Source: Oscillospiraceae bacterium
Lineage (GTDB): Bacteria; Bacillota; Clostridia; Oscillospirales; UBA644
Assembly: GCA_902783255.1 (NCBI GenBank)
Contig: CACZQB010000054.1
Span: 100,984 to 164,983, forward strand
DNA: 64,000 nt
Reading direction: 5' to 3'
Under the pieces are notes generated by a model. That model was not told the origin of the DNA. It saw nothing but the letters and a program-made list of their open reading frames with translations, and did no database searches. Each line of letters starts with the position of its first letter. Position 1 is the first letter of the stretch. The position numbers and the translations under genes were made by a program. This document shows, in pieces, positions 8,979 to 17,484 of this stretch.

Positions 8979-10334
8979 GTGAATATTGTAATAATCGGTC
9001 AAGGTAAAGTCGGCAGTACGCTGACAGAATACCTTATTAAAGAGTCTCACGATATAACTGTAATAGATATAAATGCAAAAACCATAGAAAACATCACGAA
9101 TTCCTTTGATGTCATGGGATTTGTTGGAAATGGCGCAAGCTATAATGTTCAAACTGAAGCCGGTGTGAATAAGGCAAATCTTGTAATTGCCTCCACTCCT
9201 TCTGACGAAGTAAATATTTTGTGTTGTCTACTTGCAAAAAAAATCGGCGCTAAACATACAATAGCAAGAGTTAGAAATCCTGAATATGCTAATCAGCTAT
9301 ATTTTCTAAGAAGTGATCTCGGATTAAGTATGGTCGTCAATCCTGAACTTGACGCCGCAACTGAAATATTCAAGATTATCAGTTTTCCTTCTGCACTTAA
9401 GCTTGACGCTTTTTCGCGTGGAAGAGTCGAGCTCGCTGAAATTAAAATCGATGCTGAAAGCGAACTTGACGGTCAGGTCCTTTCTCAGCTTTATAAAAAA
9501 TATAATCTGAAGATCCTTGTTTGCGTTGTTGAGCGAGGCGATGATGTGTATATTCCCGGAGGCGACTTTGTTTTGAATTCGGGAGATAAAATATATATAA
9601 CCGCCTCTCACGCCGCCCTTTCTCAATTTTTTAAAACACTTGGAATTTATCAGCACAAATTAAAAAAAGTAATGATTGTTGGCGGGGGACGTATAGGTTA
9701 TTATTTAGGAGGACTGCTTTCGTCATCCGCAATAGATGTAAAAATAATCGAACAGGATGAAAAACGCTGCCTTGAGTTAAGCGAGTTGTTGCCTAAATGC
9801 ACTGTTATATGCGGTGATGGAACGGATCAGATTGTTTTAAATGAAGAAGGTCTGAATGAATCTGATGCAATTGTTTCACTGACCGGCATCGATGAAGAAA
9901 ATATGGTTATTTCAATGTATGCTCAGCATCGTGGTATTAAAAAAGTTATTACTAAAATAAACAGGCAATCGTTTGTTGGTATGCTCAGCACTGTAGGGCT
10001 GGATTCGATTATTTCTCCAAAAATTATTTCAGCCAATAGAGTTCTTGGGTACACCAGAGCAATGGCAAACAGCGAATCGAGCAGTCTCAAAACGATGTAC
10101 AAGCTTGTAGACGGTCGAGTTGAAGCAATTGAATTTGAAATTTCCGAATCCTCTCAAGTCATAGGTATTCCGCTTCGAGATTTACGAATAAAAAAAGGAA
10201 TTCTGATTGGTTGTATTATAAGAAAAGGGCAGATTATTTTTCCGGGCGGCAATGATACGATTGAAAAATACGACAGTGTAATTGTAATTACTAAAAATAA
10301 AGGATTGTCTGAAATAACTGATATTATTTCGTAA
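8979..10334 (+). CDS. trkA: Trk potassium uptake regulatory protein TrkA
   Basis: A cytoplasmic gating ring subunit for the TrkH channel, with two RCK modules in tandem, each with a nucleotide-binding Rossmann half and a C-terminal half. Seen: NIVIIGQGKVGSTL at the N-terminus, the first acidic sensor ITVIDINA, then the second Rossmann motif VMIVGGGRIGYYL near residue 230. The start is GTG at 8979: GGAG lies 8 bases before it, the promoter -10 ends at 8956, and homologs begin with MNIVIIG. The ATG at 8973 is too close to the ribosome site. The protein has 451 residues, a usual length. trkH follows 5 bases later, so the pair forms one unit. Confidence 0.95.
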   Translation: MNIVIIGQGKVGSTLTEYLIKESHDITVIDINAKTIENITNSFDVMGFVGNGASYNVQTEAGVNKANLVIASTPSDEVNILCCLLAKKIGAKHTIARVRNPEYANQLYFLRSDLGLSMVVNPELDAATEIFKIISFPSALKLDAFSRGRVELAEIKIDAESELDGQVLSQLYKKYNLKILVCVVERGDDVYIPGGDFVLNSGDKIYITASHAALSQFFKTLGIYQHKLKKVMIVGGGRIGYYLGGLLSSSAIDVKIIEQDEKRCLELSELLPKCTVICGDGTDQIVLNEEGLNESDAIVSLTGIDEENMVISMYAQHRGIKKVITKINRQSFVGMLSTVGLDSIISPKIISANRVLGYTRAMANSESSSLKTMYKLVDGRVEAIEFEISESSQVIGIPLRDLRIKKGILIGCIIRKGQIIFPGGNDTIEKYDSVIVITKNKGLSEITDIIS

Positions 10335-10339
10335 TTAAT

Positions 10340-11779
10340 ATGAATTATCGTAATGTTTTATCCATTCTTGGAACCGTTCTGTTGGCAGAAGGTATTTTGC
10401 TTATTATTCCCCTGCTGATAAGCTTAGGCACGGGAGACGATTGTTTGATTGCATTTTCCATAACATCTCTTTCGGCAGTAGTTATTGGGTTAAGCCTGTC
10501 TATGTTTATTAAAAAAACAACCGACTTGACTGCAAAAGACGGCTTTATTATCTGTGGCATTTCATGGATACTTTTAAGTTTGTTCGGCGCTTTACCCTTC
10601 TATTTAAGCGGATATATTAAATCTTATATCGATGCTGTTTTCGAAACTGTGTCCGGTTTGACTACGACCGGTGCATCCATATTAACAGACATTGAATTAC
10701 TTCCTAAAAGTCTTCTTTTCTGGCGTTCCTTTACCCACTGGATCGGAGGAATGGGCGTTCTTGTTTTTATTCTTGCTGTTCTTCCACTGTCACAATCAAG
10801 AGCAATGCATCTGATGAAAGCAGAAGTGCCTGGACCTAAAGTGGGAAAGCTTGTTTCGAAAATCAGATTTACGGCTCAAATTTTATATGCGATTTATATA
10901 GCATTAACGATTATCGAAGTAATATTTTTGCTTATAGGCGGAATGCCATTTTTTGATTCAGTTGTCAACTCATTTGCTACTGCAGGAACAGGCGGTTTTG
11001 CAATTAAGAATGCGTCAATTGCAGCTTATGACAGTGCTTTTACGGACGGTGTAATAACCGTATTTATGATTCTTTTCGGAATTAATTTTAATATCTATTA
11101 TCTGATTTTACTCGGAGATATAAAAAGTATTTTGAAGAATCGTGAACTTCATGTTTATATCGGAATAATTGTTTTAGCTACCGTATTGATTGCATTTGAC
11201 ATATATAATTCCTACGGTTCTGTCGGAGAGGCAATAAGATATTCATCATTTCAGGTAGCATCTGTTATTACCACAACCGGATTTGCTACAGCAGATTTTA
11301 ATCTATGGTCTAATTTTTCTAAAACAATTCTTGTTACATTGATGTTTATTGGTTCTTGTGCTGGTTCTACGGGCGGAGGAATAAAAGTTTCTCGAATAAT
11401 GATTTTAATACGCAATTCTATTCGTGAAATAAAACGCATGATAATGCCGAGAGCTGTTATGTCTGTAAAAATTGACGGAAAAGCTGTCGATAATGATACA
11501 ATTGCGGGTGCGCATTCATATTTATGCCTATATGTTTTAATATTTTTTGCGTCTGTTATTGTTCTTTCAATAGATAATTTTGACTTAACAACAAATTTTA
11601 CATCTGTTGCGGCTTGTTTCAATAATATCGGCCCGGGACTTTCAATGGTAGGCCCGAGCGGCAATTATTCAGCATTCAATGTTTTATCCAAAATAGTTCT
11701 CATATTTGATATGCTTGCAGGCAGACTTGAAATATTCCCTGTTCTTATGTTGTTCAACATATCAGCATGGAAAAAATAA
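10340..11779 (+). CDS. trkH: Trk potassium channel subunit TrkH
   Basis: Integral membrane K+ translocating subunit with 479 residues and four pore repeats. The four selectivity-filter segments are recognisable: TTTGAS (first), FATAGTGGFA (second), VITTTGFAT (third) and FNNIGPGLSMVGP (fourth), each with the filter Gly. About ten membrane helices are predicted. There is no clear Shine-Dalgarno before the ATG, so translation is probably coupled to trkA, whose stop is 5 bases upstream. The stop codon lies in a 17-bp tandem repeat, followed by a strong bidirectional terminator. Confidence 0.96.
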   Translation: MNYRNVLSILGTVLLAEGILLIIPLLISLGTGDDCLIAFSITSLSAVVIGLSLSMFIKKTTDLTAKDGFIICGISWILLSLFGALPFYLSGYIKSYIDAVFETVSGLTTTGASILTDIELLPKSLLFWRSFTHWIGGMGVLVFILAVLPLSQSRAMHLMKAEVPGPKVGKLVSKIRFTAQILYAIYIALTIIEVIFLLIGGMPFFDSVVNSFATAGTGGFAIKNASIAAYDSAFTDGVITVFMILFGINFNIYYLILLGDIKSILKNRELHVYIGIIVLATVLIAFDIYNSYGSVGEAIRYSSFQVASVITTTGFATADFNLWSNFSKTILVTLMFIGSCAGSTGGGIKVSRIMILIRNSIREIKRMIMPRAVMSVKIDGKAVDNDTIAGAHSYLCLYVLIFFASVIVLSIDNFDLTTNFTSVAACFNNIGPGLSMVGPSGNYSAFNVLSKIVLIFDMLAGRLEIFPVLMLFNISAWKK

Positions 11780-11799
11780 TATCATGGAAAAAATAATAT
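11766..11799. repeat. Tandem 17-bp repeat over the trkH stop codon
   Basis: CATGGAAAAAATAATAT occurs twice in direct succession. The first copy contains the trkH TAA, so the stop region is duplicated. It looks like replication slippage. Confidence 0.75.
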
Positions 11800-11817
11800 A
11801 TAAATAAAAAATATAAA

Positions 11818-11848
11818 AATCTACCTCTTTATGGAAAAGAGGTAGATT
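11818..11848. terminator. Bidirectional terminator between trkH and the O-methyltransferase gene
   Basis: A 13-bp perfect stem: AATCTACCTCTTT, loop ATGGA, AAAGAGGTAGATT. It is followed by a T-rich run on the plus strand (TTATTTTTTAATT) and flanked by A-rich sequence upstream, which gives a T-rich tail for minus-strand transcripts. It serves convergent genes. Confidence 0.85.
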
Positions 11849-11850
11849 AA

Positions 11851-12498
11851 TTATTTTTTAATTGATAGAGTAACACCGTCACTTATTGGCAATAATACGG
11901 TTTTAAAATCATCATCAGCTTCAAGCATTTTAAGGTATTCGTCCAGACGCATAACTATTGTTTTGTTCCTGTGCCTGTCAGGAGCACCTTTTGCAACAAA
12001 ACCGTTGAACAAAACATTGTCGCTGATAAAAACGCCTTCTGATGAAAGCAATCTTTTAATATCCGGCAGATAAACGGGATATTGTCCTTTAGCAGCATCA
12101 AGAAAAATAAGATCATATTGACCATTTAAATCAGGAAGTATATTTGCGGCATCTCCTTCAAGAAGCTGAATATTACGAGCTTTGTCATACAGTTCAAAAT
12201 TAATCTTTGCCTCTTTTATCATTACCGGATTTCTTTCAATGGTAATAATCGATGCATCGGGCACAGTTTGATTCATCAGTAATGATGAAAAACCAACGCA
12301 GGTGCCAATTTCAAGTATTTTCCCGGGTTTTTTTAGTTTGCAGATTATTTCTAGTAAATCCCCTACTTCTGGTTCTGCAATCGGAAAACCGTTATTTCTC
12401 CAATACAACTCCTTTTCAGCAAGCCACCCGGTTCTTTTTCTTCTGACGTACTGAAGATATTCCGACACATATTCAAAGTTTATTCCTGTTTTACTCAT
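11851..12498 (-). CDS. O-methyltransferase (TrmR/YrrM-like)
   Basis: A class I SAM-dependent methyltransferase of 215 residues. Motif I is LEIGTCVGFSSLLMN near residue 75, the acidic loop is IITIERNP, and the metal-binding/catalytic region is YDLIFLDAAKGQYPVYL. This is the family that includes B. subtilis YrrM/TrmR (a tRNA U34 O-methyltransferase) and catechol-type methyltransferases; in Firmicutes it sits next to mltG, as here, which favours the tRNA role. Its ATG overlaps the mltG stop by 4 bases. The substrate is inferred from context only. Confidence 0.85.
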   Translation of the reverse strand: MSKTGINFEYVSEYLQYVRRKRTGWLAEKELYWRNNGFPIAEPEVGDLLEIICKLKKPGKILEIGTCVGFSSLLMNQTVPDASIITIERNPVMIKEAKINFELYDKARNIQLLEGDAANILPDLNGQYDLIFLDAAKGQYPVYLPDIKRLLSSEGVFISDNVLFNGFVAKGAPDRHRNKTIVMRLDEYLKMLEADDDFKTVLLPISDGVTLSIKK

Positions 12499-13556
12499 TT
12501 ACGTAAATATGTCGCAACATTTTTTTGATGTTCTTCAAGCGTTTCTGCAAATACATGTTCACCAGTTCCGTCGTTGCGAGAGCAAAAATAATAATATGAT
12601 GTTTCTGCGGGATCGATTGCAGCTAAAATAGATCCTACAGTTGGATTAGAAACAGGTGTTGGCGGAAGACCGTAATACATATAAGTATTATATGGACTGT
12701 CGATCGATAAACTTTCAGCAGTTGAGGACCCTCGACGATCTTCTACAGCAAGCAAATAATTGACCGTAGCATCGCTTTGAAGTTTCATTCTGATTTTCAA
12801 CCTGTTGTAAAAGACTGATGCAATCGTAGCTTTTTCAGCGTCAATTTGGCTTTCTTCTTCAATTATCGAAGCCATAATAATTACATCATAAAAATTTCTA
12901 CCGCTGTTTTCAATGAGGTTAAATACATCAGCAGAAGTAATTTTTCTGTTAAAATTGTCAAGAAATCTTTTTATAACGCTTTCTTCAGATTCATCAAGAT
13001 AAAATTCATAAGTGTCAGGATATAGAAAACCTTCTAGCCTGTTTTCAGTACCAGCGGCAGGAAGATATTCGTATCCGAAATCCCAACCTTTTATGACTTG
13101 TTCAAATCTGTCTTTATTACCAATTCCATTTTCGGTAAGAAGATCTATTATCTCAGATACACTTTTACCTTCAATGAATGTAATTCGTACGGTTTGTCTA
13201 TAGTTTTGAGTTGTTTTAAAAACTTCGAATATTTCGTCATAAGACATATCTTTAGAAACAGTAAACGTTCCGATCTGAAGTCGAGTGTCAAGGGAAGCAA
13301 AACGAGCCATCAGCCTGAAAACTTCTTTATATTTGATTACGCCAGCATCCTTTAAAGTTTGTGCGAGTTTTGTTGCTGTATCTCCTTTTTCGATAGTGAT
13401 ATTTATTTCTTCAGTAGATGATTTATCACTTCCGCGAATATCGTTCATTATATCAATCAGGTATAATGCACCAAAAACAACGAAGGCAATAAGAATAAGT
13501 AAAAAAACAAGTTTAACGATCTTTTTGATTATTCTTTTCCTTTTCTTTTTTCCCAT
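12495..13556 (-). CDS. mltG: Endolytic murein transglycosylase MltG
   Basis: MltG cuts nascent glycan strands at the membrane and so sets strand length. It has 353 residues: a basic cytoplasmic N-terminus (GKKKRKRIIKK), one membrane helix at about 12-32, a LysM-like region (TIEKGDTATKLAQTLKDAG), and the YceG catalytic domain. The catalytic Glu is in IMASIIEEESQ near residue 233, and the downstream motif YNTYMYYGLPPTPVSNPT is intact. The start overlaps the end of the upstream CPBP gene by 28 bases, so the genes are co-transcribed. Confidence 0.95.
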   Translation of the reverse strand: MGKKKRKRIIKKIVKLVFLLILIAFVVFGALYLIDIMNDIRGSDKSSTEEINITIEKGDTATKLAQTLKDAGVIKYKEVFRLMARFASLDTRLQIGTFTVSKDMSYDEIFEVFKTTQNYRQTVRITFIEGKSVSEIIDLLTENGIGNKDRFEQVIKGWDFGYEYLPAAGTENRLEGFLYPDTYEFYLDESEESVIKRFLDNFNRKITSADVFNLIENSGRNFYDVIIMASIIEEESQIDAEKATIASVFYNRLKIRMKLQSDATVNYLLAVEDRRGSSTAESLSIDSPYNTYMYYGLPPTPVSNPTVGSILAAIDPAETSYYYFCSRNDGTGEHVFAETLEEHQKNVATYLRK

Positions 13557-14341
13557 ATAAGTTCTCCTTCATTAATTAATGGGCGATCAAGCTTTAATTC
13601 TTCTTTATATTTTTTTGCAATAGCTCCAAGGGTATTATATAGCGCAACAAGGAATATCAAAACGAGGATCCAGACCACAAAATTATCAAATCCCACTGTC
13701 ATTAATCTACTGCTGTAAACAAAAAGTATGTATGAGAGAATATTATTGAATAAATGCGCTGTGATTGAGGCGAAAATAGACCCTGTCAGATAAATCATAA
13801 CAGTAAAAACTATTCCGGCAAAAAAATTACTTAAAAAATAATATAACGATCCATGAACTAGAGAAAAAAACAAAGATGAAACAAAAACAGCCATAATTGT
13901 TTTATCCGAGGAAAGGGACGATAAAACAGCACCTCTGAAAAAGAGCTCTTCAAAAACAGCAGGAATTAAAGCAACGGTAAAAAGTGATATCCATATATTT
14001 GAAGTGTCAAACTGTGAAAAAGCATTTGAAGGAACAGTGTTGCCAAACAATTCTAACAAAGTGATCATTAAGAGGTTAAGAAGAAATCCTCCTGATATGA
14101 CAAGTACAGTCATATGTATAACTAATTTAAAATCGTTATTTTTAATAAACTGGAATTTAAAAAATTTCTTTCTGGACATCTTAGGAGCGATCAATTTAAG
14201 AATAAAACTTCCTGTCAAAAAAAGAAAAATGCTTAAGGCAGTATAAATCAACTCTCTGTTTTCAAAATGAAAAACAGAGACAACGGTTAAAACGGCAACA
14301 ATAAATGTACATACGCCTGCTGTTAATAGAAATCTTCTCAT
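13529..14341 (-). CDS. CPBP family intramembrane glutamic endopeptidase
   Basis: A membrane protein of 270 residues with about eight hydrophobic segments. The Abi/CPBP signature is present: EELFFRGAVLSSL (motif 1, paired Glu and Arg), then SLVHGSLYYF (motif 2 His), then ITAHLFNN (motif 4 His). Family members are CAAX-type proteases; some process bacteriocins or confer immunity, but the substrate here is unknown. The start chosen is the ATG at 14341, which overlaps the upstream stop as ATGA; an in-frame TTG two codons earlier is less likely. Confidence 0.88.
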   Translation of the reverse strand: MRRFLLTAGVCTFIVAVLTVVSVFHFENRELIYTALSIFLFLTGSFILKLIAPKMSRKKFFKFQFIKNNDFKLVIHMTVLVISGGFLLNLLMITLLELFGNTVPSNAFSQFDTSNIWISLFTVALIPAVFEELFFRGAVLSSLSSDKTIMAVFVSSLFFSLVHGSLYYFLSNFFAGIVFTVMIYLTGSIFASITAHLFNNILSYILFVYSSRLMTVGFDNFVVWILVLIFLVALYNTLGAIAKKYKEELKLDRPLINEGELIWEKRKGKE

Positions 14342-14904
14342 AAGCAAATATATTTTTTTTCAGTGATTATTATGTCTACAGACATATCAAACCTTCCTGT
14401 CGGCAAAGAGTCTGAAATAAAATCAAAATAACAGAGTCCGATCTTTGTGCCCATAAATTCCGGAAGAAATCTATCATAAAATCCTTTTCCGTACCCTAAA
14501 CGAAATCCTTTTTTATCATAAGACATTGCAGGAACGATGATTATATCTGAAGGTTTTGGCGTGTAAATATCCGTTTCGTTTTTCGGTGCTTTTATATTAA
14601 AAGAGTCACAAATAAGCTCATCAGGCGAACTTACGCGAAAAAAAATCATTTTTGAGTGATCATAGCACTTAGGAAAAAAACACGGTTTTCCTATTTCAAG
14701 AGAATAACGAAAAATAGAATCGGTAGATATTTCTTCATCAGTTGATGCGTATAATAGTATCTGATTAGAAGATTTAAATACGCTCATACTAATAAGTCTG
14801 TCAGAGATTTTCTTGTCGAGAATACTTTTTTCTGATGATGATAATGCGTTTCGTTTTTTTGCAAAAAAATCTCTTAATTCGTTTTTATATGATCTTATAT
14901 CCAT
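14338..14904 (-). CDS. 5-formyltetrahydrofolate cyclo-ligase
   Basis: Converts 5-formyl-THF to 5,10-methenyl-THF using ATP, returning a storage folate to the one-carbon pool. The product has 188 residues, the normal length. Motifs: a basic N-terminal helix (LRDFFAKKRNALS), the substrate region CFFPKCYDHSKMIFF, and the ATP-binding signature KKGFRLGYGKGFYDRFL near residue 131. It starts two bases after the stop of the DJ-1/PfpI gene and overlaps the CPBP gene by 4 bases. Confidence 0.95.
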   Translation of the reverse strand: MDIRSYKNELRDFFAKKRNALSSSEKSILDKKISDRLISMSVFKSSNQILLYASTDEEISTDSIFRYSLEIGKPCFFPKCYDHSKMIFFRVSSPDELICDSFNIKAPKNETDIYTPKPSDIIIVPAMSYDKKGFRLGYGKGFYDRFLPEFMGTKIGLCYFDFISDSLPTGRFDMSVDIIITEKKYICL

Positions 14905-14906
14905 AA

Positions 14907-15443
14907 TTAATAGATTTTTCTGATAACTTCATTCGCTGTGTGCTCATCCTTAAGATGTGAAGCGAGTGCATGACCGAAGTCATATGCTGCACCGGCACCT
15001 TTTGCAGTAATAATTTTTTGTGCGCATACAACTCGATCTGTTGATATTTCGGAACCAATAAGATGTTTTTCGAATCCCGGATAACATGTCGCTTTCAGTC
15101 CTTTAAGATAGCCTCTTTTACCTAATATCGATGGAGCTGCACAAATTGCACCGATAAGAAGATTACGTTCAGTTGCTTCTTTTAAAATGATATCGGTATA
15201 AGGATTTTTATCGAGATTCTCTGTTCCAACTCCCCCACCCGGGAATACAATGCATTCAGCATCAGATAAATCCATATCTTTAAGCATCATGTCTGCAAGC
15301 ACTCTTATTCCGTGAGACCCCGTAACAAGATTACTTTCTTCAAAAGAGACAAGACAACAGTTAATTTCGCATCGTGTCAGGATATCAAACGGTACAAGAG
15401 CTTCTGCTTCTTCAAAACCGTTTGCAAGCATAAAATAAGTCAT
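14907..15443 (-). CDS. DJ-1/PfpI family protein
   Basis: A class I glutamine-amidotransferase-like protein of 178 residues, close to the YajL/ThiJ branch. Seen: the conserved Glu region NGFEEAEALVPFDILTR, and the nucleophile elbow IGAICAAPSIL with the Cys near residue 99, followed by a GCCYPG-type strand (KATCYPGFE). Proteins of this branch have been described as chaperones or glyoxalase-like enzymes; the sequence does not decide. It is the first gene of a tight run with the folate, CPBP, mltG and methyltransferase genes, and follows the SGNH-like gene by 27 bases. Confidence 0.88.
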   Translation of the reverse strand: MTYFMLANGFEEAEALVPFDILTRCEINCCLVSFEESNLVTGSHGIRVLADMMLKDMDLSDAECIVFPGGGVGTENLDKNPYTDIILKEATERNLLIGAICAAPSILGKRGYLKGLKATCYPGFEKHLIGSEISTDRVVCAQKIITAKGAGAAYDFGHALASHLKDEHTANEVIRKIY

Positions 15444-15470
15444 AATATCACACTTTCAGCTGAATTCAGG

Positions 15471-17471
15471 TTACCCGATAAGATCTGAAAGATATTTTTC
15501 AGATATTTCGAATACAACAGAATCAGGTTTTTCATTAAGTATATCTCTTATTGAAATATCACCGTTTTTAAGAATAAAACTTACATTATTGAATGCATCA
15601 GAAATGAACGGCATCATTGTGATCAACGCCTCATCATGAACAACTACAACATGTCTTTCATTAACAGCATTTTTATTGCTTGTGTTTATATAGTTTTCGG
15701 CTAAATACAGGAGATTCTGGTCTGTCATCCAATCAACAGCTCCCTCACCGAAAAGCTTGTTTGTGTCTTTGTATACTGGTTGAGTTTCCTCGGTGTTTCC
15801 TGAATATGGATTGACGGCAGATGTTGAAACAATGATATTCTGTTTTTTCTTTTTTGTGAAACTGTAGTCATATTCTTTATAGCTATCCCCGTAACCCATC
15901 AGAATAGCGAGAGATTTGAACTTAGTTTCTTGTGGCTCAATTTCAAATGATTCAATATCAAGGTTGTCAACTGATTCATTGTTTGCAGACATTTTCATTA
16001 ACAAAAGATTTGTTGCATTGAAAGCTCCAAAAGAGTTCAAATAGTTATCTGTTTTAAAATACATATCTCTGTCATATGATGCAGAAACTAGCGCATCACG
16101 AAGTTCGACGATATTCATGTCAGAGTATTTCCACAAATAATCGTAAACCTGCTGCAATCTTTCTTCTCTTGACATACGTCTGATCGAAGAAGGCATCATA
16201 TTCTGATAGACAGAGCTCTTGTAAGGCACGATAACAACATAGAAATCAATACCCTGAGCGTTAAATATTTTTTCATAATTCAAAAGAGTATTTCTTATGC
16301 TAACGAGATCTTCCTTTGAATATGAATTCATTCTCTTATATGTTACAAGTTCTTCTGAACTGAAAAGCCAATTGTTTTTACCGATTACAACTTCCTCATA
16401 ACGTGAATCAGAGAATAGAAAAGTTTTCATATCGGAATAAGATGAAGACAGTCCGGAATTGATCGGGTACTGAGTTTGAAAATGTCGAGTTGCTTCTTCA
16501 GGATATTGCAAAAATCTGCCCAGTGTAAAATCAGGAGCAGAATAATCCGACGGGAGCTTAGGAAGGAAGAATATGCCGGTCAAAATCGGAATACTAATAA
16601 TAATACCTAATGAAATTGTTGTGAAAACATCATAAAATTCAGCTTTATTATCAGATTTAACAAAATTGATTATAGAAAAAACAAGACCGACAATAAAAAT
16701 AATAAGGAAAAATATTGTTTTGATAATGTAGTCGGTATTTCCAGATGGAGAAATGAAAATGCCAAAAATAATTATAAGAACAAGAGAAATAATAAACAAA
16801 GAAAAAAGAATAAACTCGGGGGAGCGATACCAACCTATAGCTCCTTCTCTGAACATTCTTATAACAAAAAGAACTCCGGTTATTAATACGAGTGCAATTG
16901 ACATTGAGATTATTGCAAGTGTCGGACGTCCGTTTGTAACCTCAATAGCATTCGAATTACAGAAATAGGCTCCGCCCTTATTGGCTTTTGTATAAACATA
17001 GCCGTCTCTGTTTGAAAAGTTACCCATTTTGGAAACTATATCAAAAACAGAGCTGATTTTATCATAAGTTATATTTTTTTCATGAGAAAATGACTTGATT
17101 TTGATCCCTCTTATTGCAAAAGCGGTCCCGTTTTGAGTTCCCATTGAAAAACGCAGATATGAAATATTCTCAGCAGGAACTTCGAACGAAACGGTTTGAA
17201 AGGATTTCATACCCTTTACATTAACAGAATTTTTATGCTCTTCATCATATCGGCTGTATTCAAGATTATCGTAATAAAGAGTGAGAGTGTCGCTGACATT
17301 GGTTTGCACATCAAGAGTAACCGTGTAAGTTAGTCCTTTCGCGCTGTCGCCTATCAACGGGTTGACAACTAGAAAATAAATGGCTATGGCGCTGACAATA
17401 AATATCCCAAGTATAACCGCGAAGCGAATAAGCTTATTTTTATCGAGTTTAATATCAAGATTATCAAGCAT
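15471..17471 (-). CDS. DltD/AlgX-like SGNH-fold membrane protein (DHHW family), active-site positions substituted
   Basis: A 666-residue membrane protein encoded directly after an MBOAT acyltransferase, the standard place for the SGNH partner that finishes transfer of an acyl group to a surface polymer. The layout is one helix at about 15-36, an extracellular domain of about 140 residues, four helices (about 184-303), then the SGNH-like domain with KNNWLFSSEE near residue 367. The family normally has a TDxHW or DHHW motif; here the aligned stretch near 474 reads TDNYL. The usual GDS nucleophile block reads HDEA near 612, so the Ser and His appear absent. The start is the ATG at 17471 (AAGGAGG, 8 bases before). 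A longer frame from 17510 is less likely. Function is inferred from context. Confidence 0.72.
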   Translation of the reverse strand: MLDNLDIKLDKNKLIRFAVILGIFIVSAIAIYFLVVNPLIGDSAKGLTYTVTLDVQTNVSDTLTLYYDNLEYSRYDEEHKNSVNVKGMKSFQTVSFEVPAENISYLRFSMGTQNGTAFAIRGIKIKSFSHEKNITYDKISSVFDIVSKMGNFSNRDGYVYTKANKGGAYFCNSNAIEVTNGRPTLAIISMSIALVLITGVLFVIRMFREGAIGWYRSPEFILFSLFIISLVLIIIFGIFISPSGNTDYIIKTIFFLIIFIVGLVFSIINFVKSDNKAEFYDVFTTISLGIIISIPILTGIFFLPKLPSDYSAPDFTLGRFLQYPEEATRHFQTQYPINSGLSSSYSDMKTFLFSDSRYEEVVIGKNNWLFSSEELVTYKRMNSYSKEDLVSIRNTLLNYEKIFNAQGIDFYVVIVPYKSSVYQNMMPSSIRRMSREERLQQVYDYLWKYSDMNIVELRDALVSASYDRDMYFKTDNYLNSFGAFNATNLLLMKMSANNESVDNLDIESFEIEPQETKFKSLAILMGYGDSYKEYDYSFTKKKKQNIIVSTSAVNPYSGNTEETQPVYKDTNKLFGEGAVDWMTDQNLLYLAENYINTSNKNAVNERHVVVVHDEALITMMPFISDAFNNVSFILKNGDISIRDILNEKPDSVVFEISEKYLSDLIG

Positions 17472-17484
17472 CTGGCATTCCTCC

